In this document: one piece after another, positions 30,528 to 41,630 of the stretch | Layout of the letters: every line of letters begins with the position of its first letter | How positions within the stretch are numbered: the stretch's first letter is position 1 | From: Nothopassalora personata | Lineage: Eukaryota; Ascomycota; Dothideomycetes; Mycosphaerellales; Mycosphaerellaceae | Length of the DNA: 64,000 bases | Direction: 5' to 3' | Assembly: GCA_033816765.1 (NCBI GenBank) | Contig: CM066292.1 | Location: 2,046,001-2,110,000, forward strand | Notes under the pieces: model-generated | What the model saw: the letters and a program-made list of their open reading frames with translations, nothing else | Database searches by the model: none | What the model was told of the DNA's origin: nothing | Made by a program: the position numbers and the translations under genes

Positions 30528-32142
30528 ACGTCCGATATCATACTGGTCTGAGGGCTGTCCCTTTACTTCCAGGTTGTCAAAAAGCGCGCTTCGGCCCCCT
30601 ATCTTTGCTCGGCGTGCGCCTTGCTTGCACTCAAGGCCGTCGCCTAATTCATCAGCGCTCTATGTTTCTCATCTCACAAACTCCATCGCCGTCCACATCA
30701 ACACCTCTCCAACCTACTCATCACCAATAAAACACAAGATGGCGACACATGAGCACGCGGCGGAAAAAGTCTCCGGCACTTTCGAGCTCCTCGAACCAAT
30801 CTTGCTTATGGCGGCTCACGAGATATGCAGCTACATCATACGCGGTTCCAGCAAGCTTCTACCCTTAATCTTTCTCTTGGATCCAGTCCAGTACATCAGA
30901 GCAGACTTTGCTTTTGATCAGGCTCGGAGGAGTCCTTGGCTGCTATCGCTACACCGTACCAGAAGGCCTCGAGACTCGCCTGCAATACCTTACTGCTCTC
31001 GAGTGTTTTGCGGTACCACGCGCCATCAGTCCAGACTTCGGCGAGATTTCGTTCGTGTGGAGGAGATCGTCTTGATCCAGTCACCTCGGTTGTTCCTTGC
31101 CGTTGGTCCAAGGTGTGCCGAAGCTGGAGGTAGAAGGCAGCTTGTAGTGTAAGTGACATTTCGCGGGATAGATAGGCGCTTCCGGAGGTTGGTACAGTCT
31201 TACGTCGAACCACAAGAAATGTGCTTGTCTGTATGTTCGCTGTGGGTTGAAGACAAAGGCCAGACAGAACACGAGTCAGTGCAGCTCGCGCAGCGCTCAT
31301 GTAGTCTTGTCTGTCCCTCTGGCAGGTCGTGCCATGTCATGAGGCCGCGAGAGGCTACGAGCATTACAGATGAGCGGCCTCGATGCATTGCTTCACACCC
31401 GTTGGGTCAATGCTGCGTCTCATCCTTTCGAATTCTACGCAATACACTAGTTGCCTCGAATTCCCAGGCTCCAAAGCTGCAATTGTACGCGGTGTTGGGT
31501 TTGCCGCTAGTGTCAAGCTGTGAGCAGGTCACAGTAGTGTCGACTTTACATGTTGTGGTTACATCCAAGACCCTGCCGTCTCAGCCGAGTATCCGCCTGT
31601 AAACATTGCAATGTAAACTTCATGCAAGCATGCAGCGTCCACAGCGTACTCGCACCCTATGCAGTCGTGCGGCGTCGACGGCAGTCCAAACGAAGAGCCA
31701 AGATCCATTGGCCCGGTCCGTAACAGCGTAGACCGTGCTGTGCAGCGTGTGGGTGTATCATGATACCCTCGACAGTACGCATTCTGCTTCGTACGAGTCG
31801 CCGTCAGAGGCCTGTTGGTGGTGAATGTACGTTGGCGGCACCGCAGTGATAGATCAGCGCAGGTCCGGTACTGGAACGAGTGTATGACGCGCTGTAGCGG
31901 CATGGGCGACGATCTGTATCGCGAGATGCGCGCTGTTCGTTTCGACTCAGATAATGATGCTGCGAGGTTGTCGCGTTCTCCACCGGCAAAGGGGTTCTGC
32001 GCCTCGGTCGAATCCACCACGCTTTATTCCGTATCATCAATCGCACCGACAGGAAGGGAGGCCGTGCCATCGAAAGCAGTCCGAAGCAAGTAAGCGGATA
32101 GGCAGCTTTGGTATGTACATACAGCTAACATGATCTTCTAAC
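30528..32142. other. Gene-poor gap with one weak coding relic
   Basis: 1.6 kb. 30739-30890 starts with ATG in a good leader and reads EKVSGTFELLEPILLMAAHE, reminiscent of the F-box-like start of many fungal proteins (FELLE.IL), but the pattern is lost afterwards. The remainder has overlapping chance frames on both strands. I would not call a gene here. Confidence 0.4.
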
Positions 32143-34493
32143 TTAATTATCTTGCATCAGATGCGTCGGAATATTGTAATCAGCATAGTCCATATGCACG
32201 AAAGCACGGTCGACGCTCGGGACACTCTCCAGTACGTACTGAAGGCTCTCACCAAGATCATGTGAGTCCCTCAGACTGGTATGCTCATCGAGAACGATGT
32301 CGACTTCCACATTCAGCTTGTCTCCAGAGTGATAGGCCTGCAAGCCTTGAATCTTCTTGATCGTCTTCGCGAAGCGCATCGTTAGGTAGAGCAGGATATT
32401 TCGTTCGTCAGCGCTTGATGAGGCTCCAGTCAGGTTCCGAATGTGCTCGCTTGCAGTGCTTGACCAGTTGATGATGACGTATAGCGAGAGACAAATACCG
32501 CCGACAGGATCCAGCCACCAGATGCGCGCGTAGTAGCCGATGAGAGGAAAGATGATCGAGAAAATGTTGAAGACTACGTCGGTTTGGGCATCCTGTGCGA
32601 GAGCCTACAAAAGGAAACAAACGTCAGTCTCATACTCGACGCGTGAACGACAGTGCCTCAGCAGCTAGTGTTGCGGGTGGAATGAGTCGTGCGCTTTGGC
32701 GCGAACAACTTACCTGAACTGAGCTGTTCTTAACGAGTCGGCACCAGAACCAACAGCCACCCTTGATCAAAACAGTGCTGGCCATAATCGCGATTGCAGG
32801 TATGCCGAGTTCCACAATTTCCTTCTTGCCGTTCGTGAGAGCACTTGCAGCTTCCCAAAGAACCTGGATGAAGGCTGTGATCATAATGACCGAAAATACT
32901 GCGAGCGTGGGTCAGCTTGTAGCCCACGGAGACGACCCAGTGCCGCAGCAGCAGCTGTTGCGCTTGAGATGTGGTATCCCCTACCTAAGACACCAACTGG
33001 CTCTAGCCTTCGTCGGCCAATGGGATATGCGTACTGATCCGTTCGAGCAATGAGTCTTGTGGTAATGCCCACAATTACTGTGCTGAGGAAGTCCAATGCA
33101 GCATCGACCAGGGATGCCAAAACCGAGACAGAACTGCTCAAAACCACGACAATGATCTTCAAGACTAACAGGGCAGTATTCGCGACAACGTTTATCCAGA
33201 TAGCCACGGTCACGACAGGAGATTGTGAAGATGCTTCCTCTTCGTATACGAGATCGGGCACTGTCGGGCCGGATTCGACATCTACTACAAACACGAGGGT
33301 ATTAGCTGAAGCTCTGGGACACGAGACGGTAGCGTGACTAGTACCGCGTAGCTGGAAGCAATCAATGCGCTGACCATTTCGCGACACGTACCCGTTGAAG
33401 TAGCAGTACCAAGGAGCGGCGCGTTCTCGTCATTTGCGTGGTCGCCGTTGGCTTGCTTTTCCGGCCTTTTGATCATGTATAGGTCCTTCGGCGTACGCTT
33501 GACCTTCTGTGGCGGTGGCTCGGGTGATCCATTGGCATAGAAACCACCATCTGCAAAGATGCTGTCCGCGGACCCAGCTCTTTCGTGGTATATCCGCGGA
33601 GGCTCTGTGTCTCCCTCTTCATCGATCGTTTCCGGCAAATCTTCCTGCCATGACCCTCGTATTGCCGATGGTGGAGGTGGCTTTGCCTTGATCTGCGGCG
33701 ACGCTTCCGTGTGGTGATAGTCTTGGATCAGATCGTGCGGCAGACTGCTATCCAGCAATCGATCGATATATAGATAGTGCTGTATCAGATAGTTGATGCG
33801 CTCATAGTATTTTCGCACGCTCTTCTTCTTGATCTTGTTCAAATCTTCATCGGTCTTCCAGTATTGTTCCCATTGGTATCGCGGGTTCGTGAAGCCAATC
33901 AATCGTTGACTGCGCATTTGTGGCGTGTTGAGCAGGCTAGCCTGGTAGCTCAGCCGTCGACTGCCAGGTCGAAGGCGTTAGCTATATCTCCAATCGCACG
34001 TCCATTGCATCGTGTCTGCTCCTCTCGTCCGGTCGTACCTGTGATCGTCCCCTCCACCCCATGCCGCAACACCACCTGCTGGGTCGCTCAACTGTGACCT
34101 GTGCCCCAGGATCAACTCGTCCGAGTTCTGACTATTGCTTCTGTGTCGCAAGGCTGGCATGTCTGCCGCTGTGATACTGTTCGACCGCCGCTGGTGCCAT
34201 TGCTGCGATCGGGCTACAAGGTTGCTGCTGGACCTTGACTGTAGGATACTAGGTAGATGGCTCCCTCGGGTGGATGCCAGGGACGCGTCTTCCGCTGACA
34301 AAGGTAAAAATTCCTTCAACGTCAATGGGTGGAAGACGTGAGGGATGTGAGACGTCGACGATTCGCGATTTGACTGAGGTCGGCGCTCATTGTCCGGGGT
34401 AGCCGAGGATCGATGCGACGCGATCTGTGCGAGGTGATTCTCGATGGGGGATGTCGGTGGTCCAGCGTTGTTGGGTTCTGTGAATGCGCACAT
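32143..34493 (-). CDS. Cation diffusion facilitator (probable Mn2+ type)
   Basis: Five exons: 34493-34039, 33960-33392, 33281-32985, 32898-32714, 32604-32143; introns of 78, 110, 86 and 109 nt; 655 aa. CDF proteins export divalent metals from the cytosol by proton exchange. The N-terminal ~330 residues are cytosolic and include RRLSYQASLLNTPQ, NPRYQWEQYWKT and YYERINYLIQHYLYIDRLLD, typical of the fungal long-N group. Membrane segments begin at TVAIWINVVANTALLVLKI. TM2 has VDAALDF (DxxxD) and TM5 has QDAQTDVVFN (DxxxD), the pattern of Mn-selective CDFs, followed by WWLDPVGG. The C-terminal ferredoxin-like domain ends HLMQDN. Exon joins were chosen to keep these motifs continuous. Confidence 0.88.
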
Positions 34494-35786
34494 GGCACGC
34501 CGTCAGATGATGTGCAGTAGTGCTTGCAGCCGTTTAAGTGAAAGTTGCAAAGTGCATGAAAGACGGGCGAACGACGACGATTGAGAAGATTAAGTTGAGT
34601 GATGAGCGCTCGGCTATCGCGATACGCATTCCGCGGGTCGGCCCACGGCTGGAGATGCCGAAAACTTCAATGGGACCATATACTCTCGACTTCAACGTTG
34701 GTTGTTGCAGGCACAATGCTGCGTTATGCTTCACGGCCAAGGCCAGGGCGTGAGAGGCTACGATGGAGCGAGAACGGCTTCTTGGTATTCCGTATCATAC
34801 ATTCCGTGGTTCAACCCCGAGCCAAGGAGACGACATTACAAGCACAGGCTTGGTCTCACTGAAAGACTACATTTGGTCATGTCTCCATCCTTCCCCGCCG
34901 CATCATGGCTATCCCGAGTGTTATCCTTATGGCACGGCACACATACGTGCTTCTACCGCCTCAATATTGCGAATGCGGCTATCGCAATGCTGAAGCAAAA
35001 GCTGAACACTGTAACGCCAATCGGTGCTTGATTGTGACAGAAGGTGGTGGTACATGGGGAACAGCTGCTATTCAACGTTTCGCACCCTGTTGGGACGACA
35101 CCATATGGTCTGAAAATTGAAGCCATGAGTAAGTGCGACGTCAAACTTCGTGGACCTATCTCAGTCGGAGAGTTCTTAAGCAGAGAATCTAACCCCCGAC
35201 GAAACATGATTACTCAACCTGCGGCCATCGATCTAGCAGCATCGCCATGTTGTAGTGCGTACCCAGGCACCATCATCTCCATTGAGGCCGAGCCTGCTTG
35301 ACTGAACATCGATCTCGCGATCGGTCTTACAGAAATCATTCTCGTTGCGCTGATCCACCGGGAAATAATTGTCGTGCGAAAAGGGCTCGCCTGTATTGTG
35401 AAGATAAGGGTTGGTATTCCTAGTACACATACCAATGCCACCAACTTTGATATCAAGCTAGGCCGGAAATACCATGCCATGCCTCTTGCGTCACGACCGC
35501 CGTGCAAGCCATATGATTCCTTTTACTTCAACCCTCCGTGATTCCGCCATGTTCCCAATGGCATGCACTTTGATCTGGGATCGGCTCAGATTCGATCTAC
35601 GTGATATCTGAGCACCACATCCTCGGGCAGATGCTCGATATTGTTTGTCGACATCTAGATCGCTAGGTCGAGGCAAGCCTGGCGGCAAACAAATCGCACG
35701 TCTACAGATCTAAGATCTGGTGAGAGGGCAATATACATACCTACGCTCAGCTCTCATGGCTTCTGGCATTCCAACCTCCAGACGAC
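34494..35786. other. Intergenic gap upstream of the CDF gene
   Basis: 1.3 kb. A minus-strand frame (about 35470-35220) begins MAWYFRPSLISKLVALV, hydrophobic like a signal or membrane segment, and the neighbouring frame reads TGEPFSHDNYFPVDQRNE. A GTATGT..ACAG stretch lies between them but the phases do not fit. It could be a remnant of a small secreted protein; evidence is too weak for a gene call. Confidence 0.35.
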
Positions 35787-37004
35787 ATGTCTTACTATCC
35801 AGACGACTCGCCTAGAGCCAGTAGTGTACACATGTCTGCTGAGCAGCTGCACGATTGCTTGAATTATAACCGATTGCAGCGTCCACTCGAACTACCTGAA
35901 GAATCTCGGCCAGGGCAAGATGGCCTCGCTCCGATGCATCCCGGTTACGTCCCTTGGCCACATTATCGACCAAGACGCCGAAATTACTCACTTCCACATT
36001 TGCATCTGCCTGTGAATAGTGAGGACTTTGCTACTGAAGAGGCCGCTATTTATCCAGGCTATGGGCCTTGGCCACAGCGCTCTTGGGCACGTCGTAACCA
36101 TTATCATCCACATGTGCACAGGCCTACGGAGCTTAGGAACCTTGGTGCGTACGATTCCCGCTGGCCAGCGATCCATGGCACCTCTGGCGCAGATCATCAA
36201 CACTTCGACGAGTTCCCTGCAGCCGAACTTCCAGCGCCGGCCCAGCCATACCCTGATCCTCCCGTGCGTCCGCCACCGCCTCCGTCTGTTCCACGACCAA
36301 GACCTCAACCTCGACCTCGACCACGTCCTATACCGGGCCCGAAGCGACCGGACGGACGCGAGTCGACCATTCCGGAGTACTTCGCTCCATGTGCTGCGAG
36401 TGATTCGGGCTACCAGACTGGACACAGCGCTGGCCGAAGTCAAAGCCCAACCGCACAGTCAGCAGAGACGGGATCTGTGAATATCGAAACGCCGCAGCCA
36501 GTGGCCTTTCGATGTTCTTCAGTCGAGGACGCAGACTCTGACAGTGAAGGCTCTCGCACGCCTACCCAGGATGACTATTCGGCCAAAGAGTCCGGCTCCC
36601 AAAGTGACATAAGCGCACAGAAGGCTCATGGTACCAACGACCAAGGCCCAGCCTCCACAGTCGCTGATAAGGACGAAGCTCAGCCGGCATACGCTCCACA
36701 GAAGGCGGAACCCCAGAACCTTCGAGCGAGACGCAGGCAGCGCCTTTCGAATTGGCAACGACGTTCACAACATGGCAGAGTGCCGAGAGAGTTCCCTTAC
36801 TGGAAGGCTGATGAGGCTGATAGACTGGCATACGATCGTTCTACCGGCCGCTTTGAAGCTGTCGGCGATGCTGTCGCCAAAGCTGTGGACATGACGGCTG
36901 AGGAGTCTGCGATGGCTGCTAAGGGAGCCATCGTTCAGGGAGGCGGTGATGAGCAGGGTCAAACTGGCAAGTATGACTTTCAGGTTCCACGCAGTCCGAA
37001 CTAG
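35787..37004 (+). CDS. Hypothetical intrinsically disordered protein
   Basis: Single exon, 405 aa, no known domain. Two related segments near the N-terminus form an internal repeat: MHPGYVPWPHYRPRRRNYSL and IYPGYGPWPQRSWARRNHYH, each followed by HxHxP. A proline/arginine-rich stretch follows (residues ~150-190, alternating PRPRP), then long Ser/Gln/Glu-rich disordered sequence and a more ordered-looking end (PYWKADEADRLAYDRSTGRF, then MTAEESAMAAKGAI). No signal peptide or membrane segment. Start ATG 35787 has an upstream AC-rich context and is the first in frame. Function unknown; the PGYxPWP repeats look specific to a lineage. Confidence 0.65.
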   Translation: MSYYPDDSPRASSVHMSAEQLHDCLNYNRLQRPLELPEESRPGQDGLAPMHPGYVPWPHYRPRRRNYSLPHLHLPVNSEDFATEEAAIYPGYGPWPQRSWARRNHYHPHVHRPTELRNLGAYDSRWPAIHGTSGADHQHFDEFPAAELPAPAQPYPDPPVRPPPPPSVPRPRPQPRPRPRPIPGPKRPDGRESTIPEYFAPCAASDSGYQTGHSAGRSQSPTAQSAETGSVNIETPQPVAFRCSSVEDADSDSEGSRTPTQDDYSAKESGSQSDISAQKAHGTNDQGPASTVADKDEAQPAYAPQKAEPQNLRARRRQRLSNWQRRSQHGRVPREFPYWKADEADRLAYDRSTGRFEAVGDAVAKAVDMTAEESAMAAKGAIVQGGGDEQGQTGKYDFQVPRSPN

Positions 37005-37575
37005 GCTGTCGATTGAGTACCTCACATCATTACCATGTAGCCCCCTACATCTGCATTGACGACCATATGACATCTTTGAACATAATTCTCCCCTCGTTTC
37101 GAGCAGCCGAGTCAGCGCGGCTTTTTCCGACTTATCTCCTTCCCCCTGCAAACAGTTCTGCCGACTTCTGCCTTCGTCGCGTCGTGCTGCGTAAGGCATG
37201 TTCCAAGCTTCCAAACCGGCCATCAGTGTCCAGCGCGCTGCATTCGTCTCTCCTGCATAGTCGCCCAGGCCTCCCTCATCTCTCTCAACCAAGAGGATAC
37301 CACCTTCCGAAGCACCACTACCTTGAATAGTGTTAGATCTAGCCGTCGCCACCCGAAGGCAGCAACATAATACGTAGTATTCATCTACGTGATAAGGTTT
37401 GCTAGTACGTCCTATAGCATTCACTCACAGCCCATGTGATTCGATGCTTACGCGTACATCTTGGCGCAAAGGGAATATAAGGGCATACTCATTCACTTGT
37501 AGATAGCACAATGACAAGGACAACTACACAAGCAATCACAAGCAAGCTAGTCGTTCACTTACACCCGCTGCATAA
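37005..37575. other. Intergenic, nothing supported
   Basis: 570 bp with chance frames only. Confidence 0.45.
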
Positions 37576-38112
37576 CTAGTCAATAAAGAGCACAGTAACT
37601 GGCAGCAAAGTCTGTAGTATGACCAGAATCCGTAAGCCCAACTCCACCAGATGCTTGCGCTTGGCGCCAGGAGCCCACATGCTGCCACTGAATCCGACGG
37701 TGATCGAGAAAACTGCAATCGTGGAGAAGCTGGTGACCAGGGCCAATAAGAGGCACGGTGGTACGGCATGGAAGCCTTAGGAAGCGATTGAGCCGATTAC
37801 TGTCGATGTTCATCGAGTTGATGAGTATGATCGTGACACTGGAAAGGTTGTGAGGAATATGATCGAGGTTTCCGCAGCTGCTGGCACGTTGAAGTTCATG
37901 CTCTGAAGTTTGTCAATGCTTTCTACGGTGGATAGCAGGAGCAGCCAGGACTTGAGAACGAGAAATTTTAGGACAAATCTGCTGGTGCCGAATCGCGGCT
38001 TCAGACTTTTTCTGTCTTGGGAGGCCACTGCTTTGTCCTGATGCTGATCTTGTTGAGGAGACATGGTGCTCAACAAAATTAGGGCGGAGTTCCATAAGAG
38101 CTGCTTAAGCAT
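37576..38112 (-). pseudogene. Small multi-pass membrane protein with in-frame stops
   Basis: One minus-strand frame from ATG 38112 (MLKQLLWNSALILL) to TAG 37576 is interrupted by a TGA and a TA-type stop 12 codons apart near 37795-37760. Both sides are strongly hydrophobic: FVLKFLVLKSWLLLLSTV before; PCLLLALVTSFSTIAVFSIT and LGLRILVILQTLLPVTVLFI after. Either the gene is dead or an unrecognised intron whose length is a multiple of three removes both stops. I cannot name the family. Two further small membrane-protein loci follow within 2.5 kb. Confidence 0.45.
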
Positions 38113-38674
38113 GACATACAGAACGATTGATTCTGCTCCGTTCAGGTGGTACGAGACGGTGAGTGATGTGTCGAAATGGGGTCAGGGACAGTGAAAGGTT
38201 CTCGGAAATCGCTGATAGATCGCCACTTTGCATCATCTCAGGCGGCATGTCTTCAAAGTAGCAAACAATTACGTTTGACACTGTTTCGCACGCCCCTCAG
38301 CCAAGCCAGATGTAGCTGAGTCCGTTTGCAGCATGTTACCTTATCCGACGGGAAGCTGCATATAGCGAGATAACACCTGTGGCAACACTGTTTTCCTCGA
38401 ATGAGAGCCCAGTGAAGGTCGGTAGCGATTGCGAGGGCGAAACAAAGTCCATCGCATGTAATGTTCGGTGCATTCATCCTTATCCTAGGTATTGCCAAGC
38501 CTTGTCATAATTTCACATGCGCTCTGTGACGGGGACTCAATCAGCTTCTAAAATACCGTAAAAGAGCTCTCTTCTCAACCCTTGGGTTTCAAATGGGCGA
38601 TATAGCATGAGAAGAGTGTATAGTTTCAGTCAAGTTTGCTGTCACACACCAAGATCGATGGATTTTCTCGCTTC
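38113..38674. other. Intergenic, nothing supported
   Basis: 560 bp without a convincing frame or repeat. Confidence 0.45.
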
Positions 38675-39286
38675 CTAGATGGACCCCTTATTGTCGTCAT
38701 CTTGTCCACTTCTCTCCAGCTCAAGCAGTACTGCTTTCCCTGCCCCAAGCACCAGCGTAGCCATTAACTCGCACGCCGCTACCACAACAGCTACGCCGAG
38801 GGTGAAAGGCGCAAGCAGAACGCAGATAATGCCCCTCCTCATCTCTGCGCCCATCACAGTATCTGCATGAACCATTGTGATCATAATGGCGACAAGAAAG
38901 TTAATCATACTGGCTTCAAGCCGTACGAGGATAATGACCACCGTGTAGACAATCACACTGCAGGAGGCCAGTATTCCAACCCTTTTGATCCATCACCATA
39001 TCCGCCGCCAGTGAATGATGATGAAGTTGATGTAGATAATAATGGCAACCACATCTGTGAGTTCGAGTCCAATGCGGCTGAGGAGCCATTTGATGCCGAT
39101 CAGGACGATTGCGATGAAGATGGCCAGAATGGAGAGCGCAGAAACGTAGAAAGCATCATGTAGGATTTCGAGGATCTTCTTGAGCAACCAGGATGGGTTG
39201 CCAGCGATGTGCCAGAAGAAGTCCGCGATGCCTCGAAAGAGGTTCTTGTACGGCCGGACGATTCCGCGGATGTGATAAGCTTCCAT
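38675..39286 (-). pseudogene. Small membrane protein with a single in-frame TGA
   Basis: Starts at MEAYHIRGIVRPYKNL. Hydrophobic segments ALSILAIFIAIVLIGIKWLL and DVVAIIIYINFIIIHW end at TGA, read as W-stop-W. The same frame continues as IKRVGILASCSVIVYTVVII, then INFLVAIMITMVHA and IICVLLAPFTLGVAVVVAAC and a charged tail SGQDDDNKGSI. A TGG-to-TGA change is the simplest explanation. With read-through the protein would be ~200 aa with about five membrane segments. No family recognised. Confidence 0.5.
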
Positions 39287-39922
39287 AGTGTGAATAATGG
39301 CCAACTAGACTTATGAAGGTTTGGTAAAGAAACTTTGGGAGACGCGTGAGGACTCTGCGAGGGCGCGGGCTGATATGATTAAAGCTACCGCGTGCATGAC
39401 TTGCGGCCAGCGCAGTGTCTCATCTTGGGCATTGTCATAAGACTGAGACATGCGTCCTATTGACTCGCTTGTATCAATACAACCGATACCTTTGGCGTGA
39501 AATTGTCGGACGACTTTCCGAATTGCGCAAGCGAGCCGTTGCTGTCCAAAGTGAACATTTGTTGGAGAGGTGAATGGAATGAGTGCCAAACCATTGTCGG
39601 CAGCACAGACCACATGCTTGTTATCGAAGCTCCCTAGCCGGCTTCTTGTTCTTATTCCTTCCTTCCTTCCCCTCATGAGCGGACGAGAGTCTAGTTTGCT
39701 TGCGGTCACGTCAAGACTGACTGCTGCACATTAGCTGTCTCGAAAAGGCTTATCCTTGCTGCATCTTGTCGATCAGCGTGAGCATCTCTCAACATACACA
39801 TAGTCGAGAAGCCCGACTGACACACGACACAGATACCCGCGCGGCCATCTTTGGTCACCGAATGTCAACATGGCCCTCTCGAACGCCGCTTTGGAGTCTC
39901 GGCTTTCATCGATTTCGCCATC
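39287..39922. other. Divergent gap between two membrane-protein loci
   Basis: 636 bp. The last ~70 bases continue the next frame upstream of its first ATG without a start, so a short 5' exon may be hidden here. Confidence 0.4.
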
Positions 39923-40414
39923 ATGATCTACTGCACCGCTGTATTTGCATTTATGGTGTGTATGCTGGCTTTCCTGGCCGCCAAGGTCAATCGCAACACT
40001 CGTTTCGCCCTATCCCTCGATTTTTTCGGAACTCGACGCAGACTGTCCAACCGCACTCGGAATCCATCTACGACTGGTCGCGAGTACCTCGTGGCCTTCT
40101 GGGTCTCGAGTCTTTATGTCGACGTTCTGGGCCTTAAGGTACTCGCGGATACTATTTACGGTCTGAGTCCAAAAATAGAAGATGATGTCTATGGCATGCT
40201 CAACAACATCTTCTTCAGTGCTTCGAGGCACTGTCTACTCATTTTTAGACTCTGCACGGCTACCGTCATCGTCGAGGCCGCCATGAAGGGTCTCCTGTGG
40301 TTTGGAGTGGCTCTAGGTAGGGCAGTCGGATCACTATTCCAAATCTGCTTTGATCAGGTTGTTGAGACCGGCGGGACATCAACCTGGCTTGAGAAGAAGC
40401 TTTGGTCCTGGTAA
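39923..40414 (+). CDS. Small membrane protein, unknown
   Basis: 163 aa from the first in-frame ATG (MIYCTAVFAFMVCMLAFLAA). The open frame extends about 70 bases upstream without ATG and reads sensibly (GVSAFIDFAI), so a 5' exon or an upstream frameshift is likely. Three hydrophobic segments: the N-terminal one, YLVAFWVSSLYVDVLGLKVL and LLIFRLCTATVIVEAAMKGL then LLWFGVALG. Ends WLEKKLWSW. I do not recognise it. It resembles its neighbours only in being small and multi-pass. Confidence 0.5.
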   Translation: MIYCTAVFAFMVCMLAFLAAKVNRNTRFALSLDFFGTRRRLSNRTRNPSTTGREYLVAFWVSSLYVDVLGLKVLADTIYGLSPKIEDDVYGMLNNIFFSASRHCLLIFRLCTATVIVEAAMKGLLWFGVALGRAVGSLFQICFDQVVETGGTSTWLEKKLWSW

Positions 40415-41630
40415 AGGCATCTAACTCAATTTTTTTCAACGCCGTCGTGCTCAGCACTCGAAGAAGGGCATCTGCTCAACCGCTGCCAGGACATTCTTGA
40501 GCCATATGCTATGGAAGCTCGCAGATCTGCTTAGAAGCTCGCGTCTTCGTCGAGGATACGCAGGTTTATAGGTAGTAGATCTTCTAGTTTCGCCTTGGAA
40601 TTATCAGCATACTTTGCTTTCCTCGCTTGCGCTTTGCACGCAGATACGTTTGAGGAGTCTTATGGGGTCACGGAAGGTCTTGACGGCGGCTGAGGGGAAG
40701 TTTGCTGCATGAGTACGCCTAGGGGCGCTGAGGGCAAATCTGACTACATATATGTGTGTTGATAAAGTGTTCAATTCGCTGCATACATCTGTGCATGCCT
40801 GAGTTCGAAGGTGCTCGTCCTTCGATGGAGATCGCGTATGTCGAGACTCGCTCAACGATCCATGGGAAAGTTGAGCTTATGTCCAGGAGAAATAGTGTAG
40901 TGCAATACAAAGGTCGTTACGGAAGCGAGCTCAGTCATCTCAACCCCATGAATGCCGTAGATGTGTGGCACGTGAATGAGCTGATCATTAAAAGTGCGCT
41001 AGTGGGCACAGACCATGCCGTTGAGATCAGACCTCGCATCTTCTTCTGACTCTTGCATTTCACGCTCCACAGACCTGAACAGCACGCCAGCACCGCTACC
41101 AACCGCTTCATCATCATCATCCTCGCTCACAGCCACGGCTCCAGTGAGTGCCACCCACCACGCCCGTCTCCTCTTATTGACTGACTTTCGTCACATTTAC
41201 CAACCACGCCGAGCCAATGTGGACACATAAGTCGATAGCTGCCAGGATAACACCACATATTCGTGCCTGAATGAGACCGGTACGCTCATCTTCTGTGTTC
41301 TTCTCATCTGAGCCATTACGCTGCTTGCAGCCTCCAAGGTTCGCATGACCTTTCGCGATGTACTCGGTCAGGCCGATCCTCAAGATGAACAATATGGCGA
41401 GTTCTTACTCGAGGTCTTGGCCTCGACATGGATCGCATTCATCTACACCACCACAATCCTCGGCCTCAAATACCACGAGAGCGGGATCGACAGTGCTCGC
41501 AAGACTCCCTCTGGTCAACACTGCCACAATTCACGGGATCCCCTTCGTGCATGACAAGGATGCTACTTTAGCTCAAGATAGTCTGGCCATCTGCTAGAAC
41601 TACCCCCCATCCACCAGGAATCACGGCAAC
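40415..41630. other. Gap between membrane-protein loci and the NRPS-like gene
   Basis: 1.2 kb. A plus-strand piece at ~41345-41480 (EVLASTWIAFIYTTTILGLK) and a minus-strand piece at ~41174-41290 (ARICGVILAAIDLCVHIGSA) are both hydrophobic, but neither makes a complete gene. Confidence 0.4.

Noticed and set aside
30896..31300. 134-codon minus-strand frame in the gap after the amidase
   Set aside because: Some segments look ordered, but there is no conserved motif and the opposite strand is equally open.
31559..32093. Overlapping frames on both strands before the CDF gene
   Set aside because: Different frames are equally open and none shows a domain or plausible start; treated as chance.
33930..33970. 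TGGTAGCTCAG word resembling a tRNA D-arm
   Set aside because: It lies inside the spliced CDF coding sequence and no acceptor stem, anticodon arm or T-arm fits around it.
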